Shown: positions 1 through 8,750, numbered from the stretch's first letter. The stretch is DNA of 64,000 nt from Flavobacterium aquariorum (GCF_003254745.1 NZ_QKXH01000013.1:50960-114959), one strand, 5' to 3'. The notes: generated by a model not told the origin, from the sequence alone. Numbers and translations are program-made.

Positions 1-262
1 CAATAACAGGGGAGAGTCCGTCAATCTTATCGACATCTGGACGTTCCAAACCACCAAGAAACTGCCTCGCATAAGCTGAAAATGTTTCTACATAGCGGCG
101 TTGTCCCTCGGCATAAATAGTATCGAAAGCCAACGAGGATTTTCCAGAACCCGAAAGTCCAGTAATAACTACCAGTTTTTCTCTAGGAATGGAAACATCT
201 ATATTTTTTAGATTGTGAACGCGTGCACCTTGAACTTCAATCGTATTGTCTGTATCTAGCAT
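1..262 (-). CDS. uvrA: UvrA excinuclease subunit A, N-terminal part (cut by window edge)
   Basis: Only the first 87 codons are inside the window; the gene runs off the left edge. The reverse strand begins with MLDTDNTIEVQGARVHNLKN and has the Walker A motif GLSGSGKSS near residue 36, followed by the AFDTIYAEGQRRYVETFSAY signature. That order is characteristic of the first ATPase module of UvrA, the damage-recognition ATPase of nucleotide excision repair (UvrABC), which acts in the cytoplasm as a dimer with UvrB. The start ATG at 262-260 gives the usual UvrA N-terminus. Flavobacteria often carry more than one uvrA-like gene, so whether this is the canonical or a second copy cannot be told from the fragment. 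Confidence 0.93.
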   Translation of the reverse strand, partial: MLDTDNTIEVQGARVHNLKNIDVSIPREKLVVITGLSGSGKSSLAFDTIYAEGQRRYVETFSAYARQFLGGLERPDVDKIDGLSPVI

Positions 263-444
263 AATTTTTGCAAAAAAGCAAAGTTACCATTTTGATTGCT
301 ACTTTTGATAGAACAGTATGGAAGATTGTGTTAAAAAAAGAAAGGATTTATGATTTAACAATAACGATTTTATATTTCAGATTTGAAAAAATTGAAGCTC
401 TTTAAAAACGAAAAGACTTCATTTTTTATGAACTTCTTGTGTTC

Positions 445-542
445 GCGTGAGGGATAGACGGAAGCTACCAAAGTAGCCCAAATAGCCCGACGCTGTTCCT
501 TAAATTACTGTATATAAGCCCATTTAAGGAACGGGGTCACGC
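445..542 (+). repeat. Structured intergenic repeat, copy 1
   Basis: A non-coding block in the space between uvrA and the ClC gene. It has an outer stem (445-450 GCGTGA with 537-542 TCACGC), then the string GGGATAG, a small perfect hairpin GCTAC-CAAA-GTAGC (464-477), the string ATAGCCCGAC (482-491), and a longer hairpin GTTCCTTAAA/TTTAAGGAAC (495-504 with 523-532). Copy 2 near 20.1 kb has the same order of parts with different stem sequences. The element therefore looks like a folded RNA or a palindromic DNA repeat. I recall similar GAGGGATAG...ATAGCCCGAC blocks as common in flavobacterial intergenic DNA; whether this matches the Rfam Flavo-1 motif is unverified. Confidence 0.7.
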
Positions 543-547
543 CCAAA

Positions 548-2341
548 TTATTCTATCGTCATCGATTTTAATTTTGTTCTATAAGCTTCGAGCGCAACAG
601 ATTTGGATATAAAACCATAATATTTATCATCACTTATGACAGGTAGAAAGGCTTTTTTGGAAGCTTCAAATTTGTCCATGACAATTTCCATACTATTGGA
701 AGGATTTACAACTGCTACGGGTTGCACCATTATTTCTTTGACCAAAGTGTATTTCACTCTGTATGGATTGAAAATAATCTCCCGAATATCATTAAAATGG
801 ACAATTCCCAATAATCTATTGTCAGTTGAAACCACAGGAAAAATAACTTGGTTTGAGTGGGATATTAAATCAACCAATTTTTCAAGATTTTCATCTGGAC
901 TTATCTTCAGATAATCAGTTTGAATTATTGATTGTGTCTCTAATGTCGATAAGACGTTAGAATCTTTATTGCTGGTAAACGCATGTCCTTTTTTCGCAAG
1001 GTTCTTGACATCCAACGAGTGTGTTTCAAACCGTTTGGAAATGGCAAAACTGATGGAAGCAACAATCATAAGAGGAATCATCAATCCATAACCACCTGTT
1101 ATTTCGGCAATTAAAAATATTGCCGTTAAAGGTGCATGAAATAATCCGCTCAAAATACCTGCCATTCCCACCATTGTAAAATTACCGACAGGTAAATTTG
1201 TCAAACCTATCAAATTCAATAATTTTGAAAAGAAAAAACCAACATAAGAACCCAAAAATAGGGAAGGAGCAAAATTACCCCCATTACCGCCACTGCCCAA
1301 AGTTATTCCAGTAGCAAAGGCTTTTAACATAAAGGAACAACCTACAAAAGCCAGTAGTGCCCAGGTGTTATTTCTAAATCCACTAAAAAAAGTATTTTCC
1401 ATTAATTCTCCTGGATCACTCCCGGATAAGGTTCGGATACTTTCATAACCTTCTCCAAAAAGTGTTGGAAAAATAAATATTAAAAGCGCCAATATAGAAG
1501 CGCCAATCAACGCTTTTGTATAAAGAGGATATCGAATATGACCAAAAAAATGTTCTGTTCTTTGGAAATTTCGAGCATAAAAGACTGCTACAAAACCAGT
1601 AAATACGCCAAGAAGTATATAATATGGCATATTATGGTAATTGAAAGTTTGTCTGCTTGGGAAATTTAATAGTATCGATTCATCTAAGGCAATTGCCGAT
1701 ACTAAGGCACCAGTGGCAGCGGCTATCATTATTGGGGTAAAAGCCGAAATACTGACATCAACCAATAGAACTTCAATAGCAAATAGAACTCCAGCTATTG
1801 GGGCATTAAAGGCAGCTGCTATTCCGGCAGCAACTCCACAGCCAATGAGCAATGTTCTGTCTTTATATTGCAGTTTATATCTTTGGGCATAATTAGAGCC
1901 AAAGGCCGCCCCAGTAACTACGATTGGACTTTCAAGACCTGCAGAGCCTCCCAAACCTACGGTAAGCGAACTTGTCATGATTTGGGCGTACATCTGTTTC
2001 TTGGGAATAATACTCGCCTTTTTGGCTACAGCATACAAAATTTGTGAAGTTCCCTTTTCAATAGTTCCTCCCAAAAAACGTTTTACGACAAATACCGTAA
2101 GCATAATACCAATTACGGGTAATAATATCTTTATAATCCCTATCTTAAAAAAATTGGTATGAATTGTTATATAGGTAGCAAACCTGAAAACCCAATGGGC
2201 AAATGTTTTCAATATTATAACAGCTATAGCCGAAGAAATTCCAACTAAAACAGAGGATAAAAAGATAAATTGCTTTGGGCTGAAAGCAGATTGTGATAAA
2301 GCAAGCAGCTGTTCTATTTTTGAAAAAAACTTTTTAAACAT
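548..2341 (-). CDS. ClC family chloride channel/transporter with C-terminal CBS pair
   Basis: Integral membrane anion transport protein. It has many hydrophobic segments over about 440 residues, then two CBS domains at the C-terminus, which usually bind adenine nucleotides. Numbering from the chosen start, the ClC motifs seen are GLESP near 135 (the GxExP gate, glutamate present) and GNFAP near 355. The first filter motif GSGIP is replaced by GGTIE near 91-95. In the helix AAAFNAPIAGVLFAIEV the position of the intracellular proton glutamate of E. coli ClC (E203) is Val, as in eukaryotic ClC channels. A longer frame opens at 2398, directly after the upstream stop. The start at 2341 is preferred because a -7 box (TAATTTTG, 2373-2366) lies in between. 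Role: Cl- or other anion flux. Confidence 0.9.
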   Translation of the reverse strand: MFKKFFSKIEQLLALSQSAFSPKQFIFLSSVLVGISSAIAVIILKTFAHWVFRFATYITIHTNFFKIGIIKILLPVIGIMLTVFVVKRFLGGTIEKGTSQILYAVAKKASIIPKKQMYAQIMTSSLTVGLGGSAGLESPIVVTGAAFGSNYAQRYKLQYKDRTLLIGCGVAAGIAAAFNAPIAGVLFAIEVLLVDVSISAFTPIMIAAATGALVSAIALDESILLNFPSRQTFNYHNMPYYILLGVFTGFVAVFYARNFQRTEHFFGHIRYPLYTKALIGASILALLIFIFPTLFGEGYESIRTLSGSDPGELMENTFFSGFRNNTWALLAFVGCSFMLKAFATGITLGSGGNGGNFAPSLFLGSYVGFFFSKLLNLIGLTNLPVGNFTMVGMAGILSGLFHAPLTAIFLIAEITGGYGLMIPLMIVASISFAISKRFETHSLDVKNLAKKGHAFTSNKDSNVLSTLETQSIIQTDYLKISPDENLEKLVDLISHSNQVIFPVVSTDNRLLGIVHFNDIREIIFNPYRVKYTLVKEIMVQPVAVVNPSNSMEIVMDKFEASKKAFLPVISDDKYYGFISKSVALEAYRTKLKSMTIE

Positions 2342-2398
2342 TATCTCTTTAAAGTTGGTCTTTGACAAAATTAAGCTTTTTAATGCAAAAAGTACCAA

Positions 2399-3559
2399 CT
2401 ATTCCATCAAAGACATAGCATGTTTGGCAACAATTCCAAAATTATATCCTTGAGCTTCATCATAGCCTGCATAATTGATTGCGATAAGTTGACCACATTC
2501 ATTGAATACAGGAGAACCACTGGCACCATGAGTAGAAGTTACATTATACTGCACACTAACACCGTCTGATTCTTTATTAATTTGACCTTCATAAACTTGG
2601 ACTTTTATACCCTTGCGAGTGTTAGCCAATTGTAAGCCCATCGGATAGCCAATCAAAATTGCATTTGTTCCTGGTTTTATACTGGAATCATCTTTTACGG
2701 CATCATCTAAATCAACAATATCTGAAACCGAAGCTGGCAAACTTTCGCTTATCAATTGCAAAACGGCAACATCAACTTCATCTCCATCTGCTATTTTGAA
2801 TACTTTGCATTGTAACCAATCGTCTTTTGAACCGTGCAGCGCTATACTAATTTCAACGGTTTTAGGAACAATTGATACATCATCAATGTTTGTAAATGTA
2901 ATTTGGCTTGTTACAGCTTTTTCTTCTGTTTTATTATCTGAGATCAAATCATTTACTTCACTATTTACACTCGAAGAATCAACATTGGCAACAGCTGCGT
3001 TGTTTTCTGCTACAGCTTCTTCTTCAGAATAATCTCCTTCGCCTTCTTCATCATAGTAGTCATTCCAGTGTGACTCTAGATAAGTTTTATAGTCTTTTTT
3101 ATCTATGGAATCAGGCAAAATAGATGCGATGTGGTCTTTTAAATCGCTAAAATCTTCATCTTTAGATTCAGTATACTTCCAAGGTTCCGCAACATGATGA
3201 TTGGTAACTATTTTTCCATCCTCAGATACAAAAAATCCTGTTCCTGAAATTGTTTTTTCTCCCAATGAACTATCGTCAACAGAAATTTGGAAAGGTTCGG
3301 ACCCTTTGATTGAAATTTGCAAAGCATAAGTGTGCTTAACAAGTACTACTGCATCTTTATATTTTTCATAAATCTGAGTTTGATTATTGAGGCAGATAAC
3401 TTCTTTTTTATTGAATTTGGCCCAAATTCTTGGAACTATGATTAGTCCCAGAACAAATAGTATTCCAATGATTAATGCAATTTTTTTATTTCGGCCTTTA
3501 TTATTCATTTGCACGATATTCTCGTTATTTTTTTCTTCTGAAGTTTGGTTTTCCAACAT
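2399..3559 (-). CDS. Membrane-anchored trypsin-like serine protease
   Basis: A 386-residue protein with a charged N-terminus, one transmembrane segment at about residues 26-45 (IALIIGILFVLGLIIVPRIW) and a periplasmic chymotrypsin-fold domain. The triad is visible: His in GTGFF...IVTNHHVA near 122, Asp in DEVDVAVLQL near 266, and Ser in HGASGSPVFN near 346. It belongs to the HtrA-like/S1C or glutamyl-endopeptidase type, but no PDZ domain is present. An unusual acidic insert (about residues 155-215, rich in D, E, S, N) separates His from Asp and is probably disordered. A -7 box TAAATTTG (3586-3579) sits just upstream, and the ClC gene follows on the same strand. The substrate is unknown; a quality-control or regulated-proteolysis role is inference. 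Confidence 0.85.
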   Translation of the reverse strand: MLENQTSEEKNNENIVQMNNKGRNKKIALIIGILFVLGLIIVPRIWAKFNKKEVICLNNQTQIYEKYKDAVVLVKHTYALQISIKGSEPFQISVDDSSLGEKTISGTGFFVSEDGKIVTNHHVAEPWKYTESKDEDFSDLKDHIASILPDSIDKKDYKTYLESHWNDYYDEEGEGDYSEEEAVAENNAAVANVDSSSVNSEVNDLISDNKTEEKAVTSQITFTNIDDVSIVPKTVEISIALHGSKDDWLQCKVFKIADGDEVDVAVLQLISESLPASVSDIVDLDDAVKDDSSIKPGTNAILIGYPMGLQLANTRKGIKVQVYEGQINKESDGVSVQYNVTSTHGASGSPVFNECGQLIAINYAGYDEAQGYNFGIVAKHAMSLME

Positions 3560-3578
3560 TGTATTTAATTTTTGAAAG

Positions 3579-3586
3579 CAAATTTA
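3579..3586 (-). promoter_or_regulatory. -7 promoter box of the S1 protease gene
   Basis: The reverse strand reads TAAATTTG, an exact fit to the Bacteroidota primary sigma factor -7 consensus TAnnTTTG, about 20 bases before the ATG at 3559. No clear -33 TTTG at standard spacing was identified. Confidence 0.55.
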
Positions 3587-3778
3587 ATAAAACAAAACGT
3601 ACTAATTATGGAGTGCTTTGTTTTAATTGAAACTATTTGTGATTTTTTAATTAAGTATCGGAATATCAAATAATTGTATCTTTTAAAAACTTCTTAAAAA
3701 AGATCAATTCATCAGTTGTGATTATATCATACAACTGTTGTATCAATGGTTATGAGCTAAAAATGAAGGGTATAAAAA

Positions 3779-4447
3779 CTATTTAATGTTTTTCAATGCT
3801 TCTTTTTCACTCAATTTTTTTAGATTGGAAGCGGACACAAAATCCTTCACTGCTTCGGGATTTGTTTTTGCATATTCCCGCAATGCCCAGCCAATGGCTT
3901 TTTGAATAAAAAATTCAGTTGAAGTTTTATGTTTCTCGCAGATCGATTTTAATAAATCAAAATCTGTTTTTTCTTTATAACCAAGCTGAAAAAGAATAGC
4001 GCTTCGATTCAGCCACATATTCTCTGAATTTGAAAAGCGACTAATTACAGCATCAGTTTCTAAAGGAAAGTGCAGCAAATAGCCGCCCAAAATAAATTTG
4101 GCAATAACATCAACACTATCCCACCAAGAATTTGTAATTATAAGTTTTTCGATAAGCTGAATATCCTCTTTTTTATACTTATTTTTAAGATTTTTAATCA
4201 GAATTTCTAGCGCACAGTAATGCAATTCCCTTTCTTTTTTAAAATACAATGACAATGCAATTTCTCTTGAATTATTAGAAACTTCTTTTTGGTTTTCAGT
4301 CCAAATAGCTTTGAAAATTCGTCTTCGGTCATCTGTTTTTATTCCGAAGAACTGAAAATTATTTTTCATGTATTTTGACATAGCAGCAGCATTTTCGGTA
4401 TTGCCGTTTTCTTGGAAGGCTTTTTCTAAAGAAGGAATAAAATTCAT
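3779..4447 (-). CDS. AlkD-like DNA alkylation repair protein
   Basis: A 222-residue all-helical protein of the AlkC/AlkD HEAT-like repeat superfamily. The residues known from Bacillus cereus AlkD to hold the damaged nucleotide are present at the same numbers: W109 and D113 in NSWWDSVDVIAK, and R148 in MWLNRSAILFQL. This supports a glycosylase that releases 3- and 7-alkylpurines without base flipping, acting on chromosomal DNA. It stands alone on the minus strand between the S1 protease and the gamma-glutamyltransferase pair, with about 110 bases to its downstream-oriented neighbour. The start at 4447 gives the usual length for the family, and the sequence shows no truncation. Confidence 0.88.
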   Translation of the reverse strand: MNFIPSLEKAFQENGNTENAAAMSKYMKNNFQFFGIKTDDRRRIFKAIWTENQKEVSNNSREIALSLYFKKERELHYCALEILIKNLKNKYKKEDIQLIEKLIITNSWWDSVDVIAKFILGGYLLHFPLETDAVISRFSNSENMWLNRSAILFQLGYKEKTDFDLLKSICEKHKTSTEFFIQKAIGWALREYAKTNPEAVKDFVSASNLKKLSEKEALKNIK

Positions 4448-4557
4448 AATAATTAAAAATTCAATGGGAATAACAATGACAATCTCAATGACAATGAGAA
4501 AATTTAAATTCCAAAATTAAATACAGAAACTGAAATCTATACTCTAAAATATGCATT

Positions 4558-6237
4558 CTAAAACCCAACCGCCTTATCATCTCCTCTAAAATCAGCGCCA
4601 CCTTCAATTTTACCGTCAGGGAGTACCAAAATGGCATCTACTTTGCCAATTACAGGCGTTGTTTTTTCATTGATGATGTATCCTTTGGCTTTTAATTTTT
4701 CAAAAGTGCTTGTGTCGAAAGTATTAGGTTCAAATGTAATGATATCCGGCAGCCATTGATGATGAAATCTTGGAGCATTTACTGCTTCCTGCATGCCTAA
4801 ATTGTATTCATGAACATTCAGAATCGTTTGCAAAACCGAAGTAATGATGGTGGATCCTCCTGGAGAACCAACGACTATATACAATTTACCGTCTTTCTCA
4901 ACAATTGTGGGTGTCATGGAACTCAGCATTCTTTTTTGGGGAGCTATGCTATTGGCTTCATTTCCGACCAATCCAAACATATTGGGTTCGCCAGGTTTAG
5001 CACTAAAATCATCCATTTCATTATTTAAAAAAAAGCCCAACTCATCACAATAGTACTTGGATCCATAGCCGTCGTTTAAAGTTGTGGTTGCCGCGACTGC
5101 ATTTCCAAATTGATCCACAATAGAGTAATGGGTAGTTTCGGTACTTTCATTGTAAGTTACTTTTCCTTCCTTAATTTCAGAGGATAAAGTGGCTTTATTT
5201 AAATTAAAACTTGACATTCTTTCTTTTAAATAATCATCTGCCATTAATCCTTTCAAAGGTATTTTTACAAAATCCGGATCGCCTAGAAAATAGCTTCTGT
5301 CCGCATAAGCACGTCGCTCGGCTTCCACAATTACCTGAATCGATTCTGCCGAGTTATGTCCCATTTTTGATAAATCGTATGGTTCGATCATTTTTAAAAT
5401 TTGTGCCAAACAAATACCGCCGCTACTTGGAGGCGACATAGAAATAACTTTTAAATTTTTATATTTAAAAGATAGGGGAGTTCTCCATTTGGCTTCGTAT
5501 TTTGCCAAATCTTCCATTGTGATTATTCCACCCTTTCCTTGAAGATATTTTACTAGAGTTTTCGCGGTTTGCCCTTTGTAAAATTCATTTCTTCCATTTT
5601 TGGCAATCCTTTTTAATGTTGCTGCCAAAACAGGATATTTGATAGTGTCGTTCTGTTTGTAAATAGTGGCGAATTTGGTGTTTTCTCCATTCGCCTTGAT
5701 AATAGCAAATCTATAATCATTTAGCCTTTTTTCTTGCCTTTGAGTCACAATCACACCTTTTTCGGCTAATGCAATCACGGGTTTCAAAATTTTAGACATT
5801 GGCATTGAGCCAAATTTTTTATGAACTGCAAAAACACCTGCTATAGTTCCAGGAACCCCGATTGCAAGCGGACTTTCGGTGCTTTTTCCTTTAATTACTT
5901 TTCCGTTTTTATCCAAGAACATATTTTTGGATGCAGCCAAAGGCGCTTTTTCTCTATAATCTAAAGAACCAATTTCTCCATTTGCTTTGCGAAAGACCAT
6001 AAATCCTCCACCACCAAGGTTTCCTGCATAAGGATAGGCAACCGCCAAGGCTAATTCGGTTGCTACCATAGCGTCAAAGGCATTTCCACCTTTTTGCATA
6101 ATTTCAGCTCCAATTTTGGAAGCTTCTTCCCGTGCCGAAACTACCATGGCTTTGTCAACAATAAGACCTTTGACTGTTGTGTTTGTCTGTGCAAAACTAT
6201 TTAAACAGATAAATAGTATGATGTATATTTTTTTCAT
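4558..6237 (-). CDS. Gamma-glutamyltransferase, copy A (secreted)
   Basis: A 559-residue Ntn-hydrolase precursor that cleaves and transfers the gamma-glutamyl group of glutathione and similar peptides. It begins with a Sec signal peptide (MKKIYIILFICLNSFAQ) with cleavage probably after SFAQ. The autoprocessing site is ETTHYSIVDQFGNAV with the nucleophile Thr369, dividing a large and a small subunit. Other family motifs are MSPPSSGGIC (about 267-276) and GSPGGSTIITSV. It lies 13 bases downstream of a close paralogue (6251-7936) on the same strand, so the two are a tandem duplication read as one operon. Probable role: periplasmic use of glutathione as an amino acid source. No catalytic residue appears lost in either copy. 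Confidence 0.92.
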   Translation of the reverse strand: MKKIYIILFICLNSFAQTNTTVKGLIVDKAMVVSAREEASKIGAEIMQKGGNAFDAMVATELALAVAYPYAGNLGGGGFMVFRKANGEIGSLDYREKAPLAASKNMFLDKNGKVIKGKSTESPLAIGVPGTIAGVFAVHKKFGSMPMSKILKPVIALAEKGVIVTQRQEKRLNDYRFAIIKANGENTKFATIYKQNDTIKYPVLAATLKRIAKNGRNEFYKGQTAKTLVKYLQGKGGIITMEDLAKYEAKWRTPLSFKYKNLKVISMSPPSSGGICLAQILKMIEPYDLSKMGHNSAESIQVIVEAERRAYADRSYFLGDPDFVKIPLKGLMADDYLKERMSSFNLNKATLSSEIKEGKVTYNESTETTHYSIVDQFGNAVAATTTLNDGYGSKYYCDELGFFLNNEMDDFSAKPGEPNMFGLVGNEANSIAPQKRMLSSMTPTIVEKDGKLYIVVGSPGGSTIITSVLQTILNVHEYNLGMQEAVNAPRFHHQWLPDIITFEPNTFDTSTFEKLKAKGYIINEKTTPVIGKVDAILVLPDGKIEGGADFRGDDKAVGF

Positions 6238-6250
6238 TTTTTAAAATCGA

Positions 6251-7936
6251 TTAATATCCAGATGCGTTATTATCTCCTCTTTTATCAGCACCACCTTCTA
6301 ATTCACCATTTGGAAGTACCAAAATAGCATCAACTTCACCAATAATTTGATTATTTTTTTCATTGATGATGTAGCCTTTCTTTTTTAAATCTTCCAATAA
6401 TGATTTTGAAAAAGAATTGGGTTCAAAAACGATTTCATCAGGCAACCATTGATGGTGAAAACGTGGAGCATTAACGGCTTCCTGCATACTTAAATCAAAC
6501 TCGTAAACATTCAAAATAGTTTGTAAAACCGAAGTTATAATGGTGGATCCTCCCGGAGTTCCAACGACCATAAAGAGTTTTCCGTTTTTCTCAACAATAG
6601 TTGGAGACATAGAACTCAGCATTCTTTTTTCAGGAGAAATACTATTAGCTTCAGTTCCTGTCAAACCATATAAATTGGGAACTCCGGGTTTAGCACTAAA
6701 ATCATCCATTTGATTGTTTAAAAAGAAGCCCAATTCATCACAATAAATTTTAGAACCGTAATTATCATTTAAAGTTGTGGTGGCAGAAACGGCATTTCCC
6801 TTAGCATCAATTATAGAATAATGGGTTGTTTGCTTACTCTCATAACCATGAATTGTACCGTGAGCAACATCGGAAGATTTTGTGGCTCTATCAAATGAAA
6901 AATTGTTCATTCTTTTTTTTAAATAGGTGGAGTCTTGTAACTCTTTCATTGGAAGTTTTACAAAATCAGGATCGCCTAAAAAATAGTTTCTATCGGCATA
7001 AGCTCTTCTTTCGGCTTCCGTAATTACCTGAATGGCTTTCATGCTATTATGGCCCATTTCCGAAAGATCATAAGGTTCAATCATTTTCATAATTTGATTC
7101 AGACAAATACCGCCACTGCTTGGAGGAGACATCGAAGTTATTTTTAAATCCTTATATTTAAAAGTGATTGGAGTTCTCCATTTTGCTTGGTATTTAGCCA
7201 AATCATCAAGGGTAAAAAGACCACCTTTTTTAGCCATAAAAGCGACTAATTTCCGTCCAGTTTCTCCTTTGTAAAATTCATCTTGACCATTTTTAGAAAT
7301 TCGCTTCAACGTTTCGGCCAAAGCCAAATATTTGATGGTATCTCCAACTTCATATACTTTCGATAACAAGCTATGTGCTCCATTCGCCTTTATAAATGAA
7401 GATCTGTAAACCGCTAAGCTTTGTGCTTGAAATTGGGTAACTACAACGCCTCTTTCCGCCAAAGAAATTACAGGTTTTAAAATTTCGCTAATGGGTAAAG
7501 AACCGTACTTTCTATGCACTTCAAATATACCAGCTATCGTTCCAGGAATTCCAGAAGCCAGAGCTGTTTTGGTACTTTTCCCCTCGATAACATTTCCTTT
7601 TTCATCCAGATACATATCTTTTGAGGCTGCTAAGGGTGCTTTTTCTCTGTAATCTAGAGCACCCGTCTCACCATTGGCTTTTCGGAAAACCATAAATCCT
7701 CCACCTCCAATATTTCCGGCTTGGGGATGGCTTACCGCCAATGCCAATTCAGTGGCAACCATAGCATCAAAAGCATTTCCGCCTTTTTGCAAAATTTCAA
7801 CACCAATTTTAGATGCTTCTTCTCGAGCCGAAACGACCATAGCTTTCGAAGTCACCAGGCCTGTAGGTTCAACTATTTTTTCATTCGGTTTGCAACTTAG
7901 AAACAATCCTATAATTAGCAGAATATATTTTTTCAT
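6251..7936 (-). CDS. Gamma-glutamyltransferase, copy B (lipoprotein)
   Basis: A 561-residue paralogue of the next gene in the operon, with the same motif order: MSPPSSGGIC, the processing site QTTHYSIIDAKGNAV with Thr371, and GTPGGSTIITSV. Its N-terminus differs: MKKYILLIIGLFLSCKPNEK contains a lipobox (LFLSC), so this copy is probably a lipoprotein held at the membrane while copy A is soluble. The start codon overlaps the stop of the AcpH-like gene as ATGA (7936-7933), which points to translational coupling. Two copies with different export signals suggest division of labour by location rather than simple redundancy; this is inference. Confidence 0.92.
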   Translation of the reverse strand: MKKYILLIIGLFLSCKPNEKIVEPTGLVTSKAMVVSAREEASKIGVEILQKGGNAFDAMVATELALAVSHPQAGNIGGGGFMVFRKANGETGALDYREKAPLAASKDMYLDEKGNVIEGKSTKTALASGIPGTIAGIFEVHRKYGSLPISEILKPVISLAERGVVVTQFQAQSLAVYRSSFIKANGAHSLLSKVYEVGDTIKYLALAETLKRISKNGQDEFYKGETGRKLVAFMAKKGGLFTLDDLAKYQAKWRTPITFKYKDLKITSMSPPSSGGICLNQIMKMIEPYDLSEMGHNSMKAIQVITEAERRAYADRNYFLGDPDFVKLPMKELQDSTYLKKRMNNFSFDRATKSSDVAHGTIHGYESKQTTHYSIIDAKGNAVSATTTLNDNYGSKIYCDELGFFLNNQMDDFSAKPGVPNLYGLTGTEANSISPEKRMLSSMSPTIVEKNGKLFMVVGTPGGSTIITSVLQTILNVYEFDLSMQEAVNAPRFHHQWLPDEIVFEPNSFSKSLLEDLKKKGYIINEKNNQIIGEVDAILVLPNGELEGGADKRGDNNASGY

Positions 7937-8517
7937 AGGGATAATAATTTTTGTTGGGATTCGCTTCTTAGATCTTCAATAAAAGTGGTAAATTCTATCT
8001 CAAAATCATTATAATATTCAATTAGTTCATTTGACGAAAACCTCATTTTTGATTCATTTTTTGTTCGGCCGTCCATTTGTGTTAGAATCCTACTGATTCC
8101 CTCAACAGTCTGGTAACTTACCAACCAATTGTACTCAATCATATATGGCATCATTCCTTTGGTTCTTTCCGATAAATATTCATAATTATCATGTAAAGAT
8201 TGGTAAAAACGATTAGTAAAATCCACCAAATTTTCATCCGAATAATTACTCCAGTTTTTGGCTAAAAAATGATCATAAAAGACATCTACAATTACACCCG
8301 CATAATGATGGTATTTTTCGTGTAATCGTTTGGTACTTTTTCTAAAAATGGGATGAGCATCAGTATAGGTATCAATAAATCGATGCAAAATAATTCCTTT
8401 TTGTATTTCTGAAGGGTAACTTTCAAAGTGTTTTCCCCTAATTCCATCCGCCATAAAATTCCCGATTTTTATTAAATCATTTTCTCCAGATAAATAGATG
8501 TGGGCTAGGAAGTTCAT
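7933..8517 (-). CDS. AcpH-like acyl-carrier-protein phosphodiesterase (DUF479)
   Basis: A 194-residue member of the HD-like DUF479/AcpH family. The typical opening MNFLAHIYLSG is followed by KIGNFMADGIRGK, ILHRFIDTYTDAHP and GVIVDVFYDHFLAKNW; the His and Asp residues in these strings form the metal site of the family. E. coli AcpH removes 4'-phosphopantetheine from holo-ACP, but many Bacteroidota members are untested, so the substrate is an inference. It is the first gene of a three-gene minus-strand run with the two gamma-glutamyltransferases, coupled by a 4-base overlap. I see no functional link between the products. Confidence 0.8.
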   Translation of the reverse strand: MNFLAHIYLSGENDLIKIGNFMADGIRGKHFESYPSEIQKGIILHRFIDTYTDAHPIFRKSTKRLHEKYHHYAGVIVDVFYDHFLAKNWSNYSDENLVDFTNRFYQSLHDNYEYLSERTKGMMPYMIEYNWLVSYQTVEGISRILTQMDGRTKNESKMRFSSNELIEYYNDFEIEFTTFIEDLRSESQQKLLSL

Positions 8518-8525
8518 TTTTATTT

Positions 8526-8562
8526 AGTTACTAAGGTTCTTAGATACTGAGATTCTGAGTTC
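8526..8562. repeat. Degenerate 8-bp tandem repeat, site a
   Basis: The strand reads TACTAAGG TTCTTAGA TACTGAGA TTCTGAGT, four units of a degenerate octamer close to NNCTNAGA. The same type of array recurs at 8677, 12043 and 27351, each time in an intergenic space. Confidence 0.6.
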
Positions 8563-8676
8563 TCTTTTGTAAATGTATAAACTTTTAAATTATTAATTCG
8601 AAAATTAAACTTTCAAGAAAATGTTTAATTTTTGTACTATTAGAAACTGATCGGCCAAGAACCTAATTTTATAAAA

Positions 8677-8710
8677 ACTTAGTGACTTAGAATCTCAGAA
8701 ACTCAGCAAC
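8677..8710. repeat. Degenerate 8-bp tandem repeat, site b
   Basis: Units CTTAGTGA CTTAGAAT CTCAGAAA CTCAGCAA, with an 8-base period. It lies immediately upstream of the -7 box of glmM, so it takes the place of a recognisable -33 region. It belongs with the arrays at 8526, 12043 and 27351. Confidence 0.6.
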
Positions 8711-8715
8711 TTTTT

Positions 8716-8723
8716 TATATTTG
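8716..8723 (+). promoter_or_regulatory. -7 promoter box of glmM
   Basis: TATATTTG, an exact match to TAnnTTTG, 27 bases before the glmM ATG. The expected start of transcription is near 8729, giving a short leader. Confidence 0.65.
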
Positions 8724-8750
8724 TAACAAATAACCATATAATTCAAAAAA

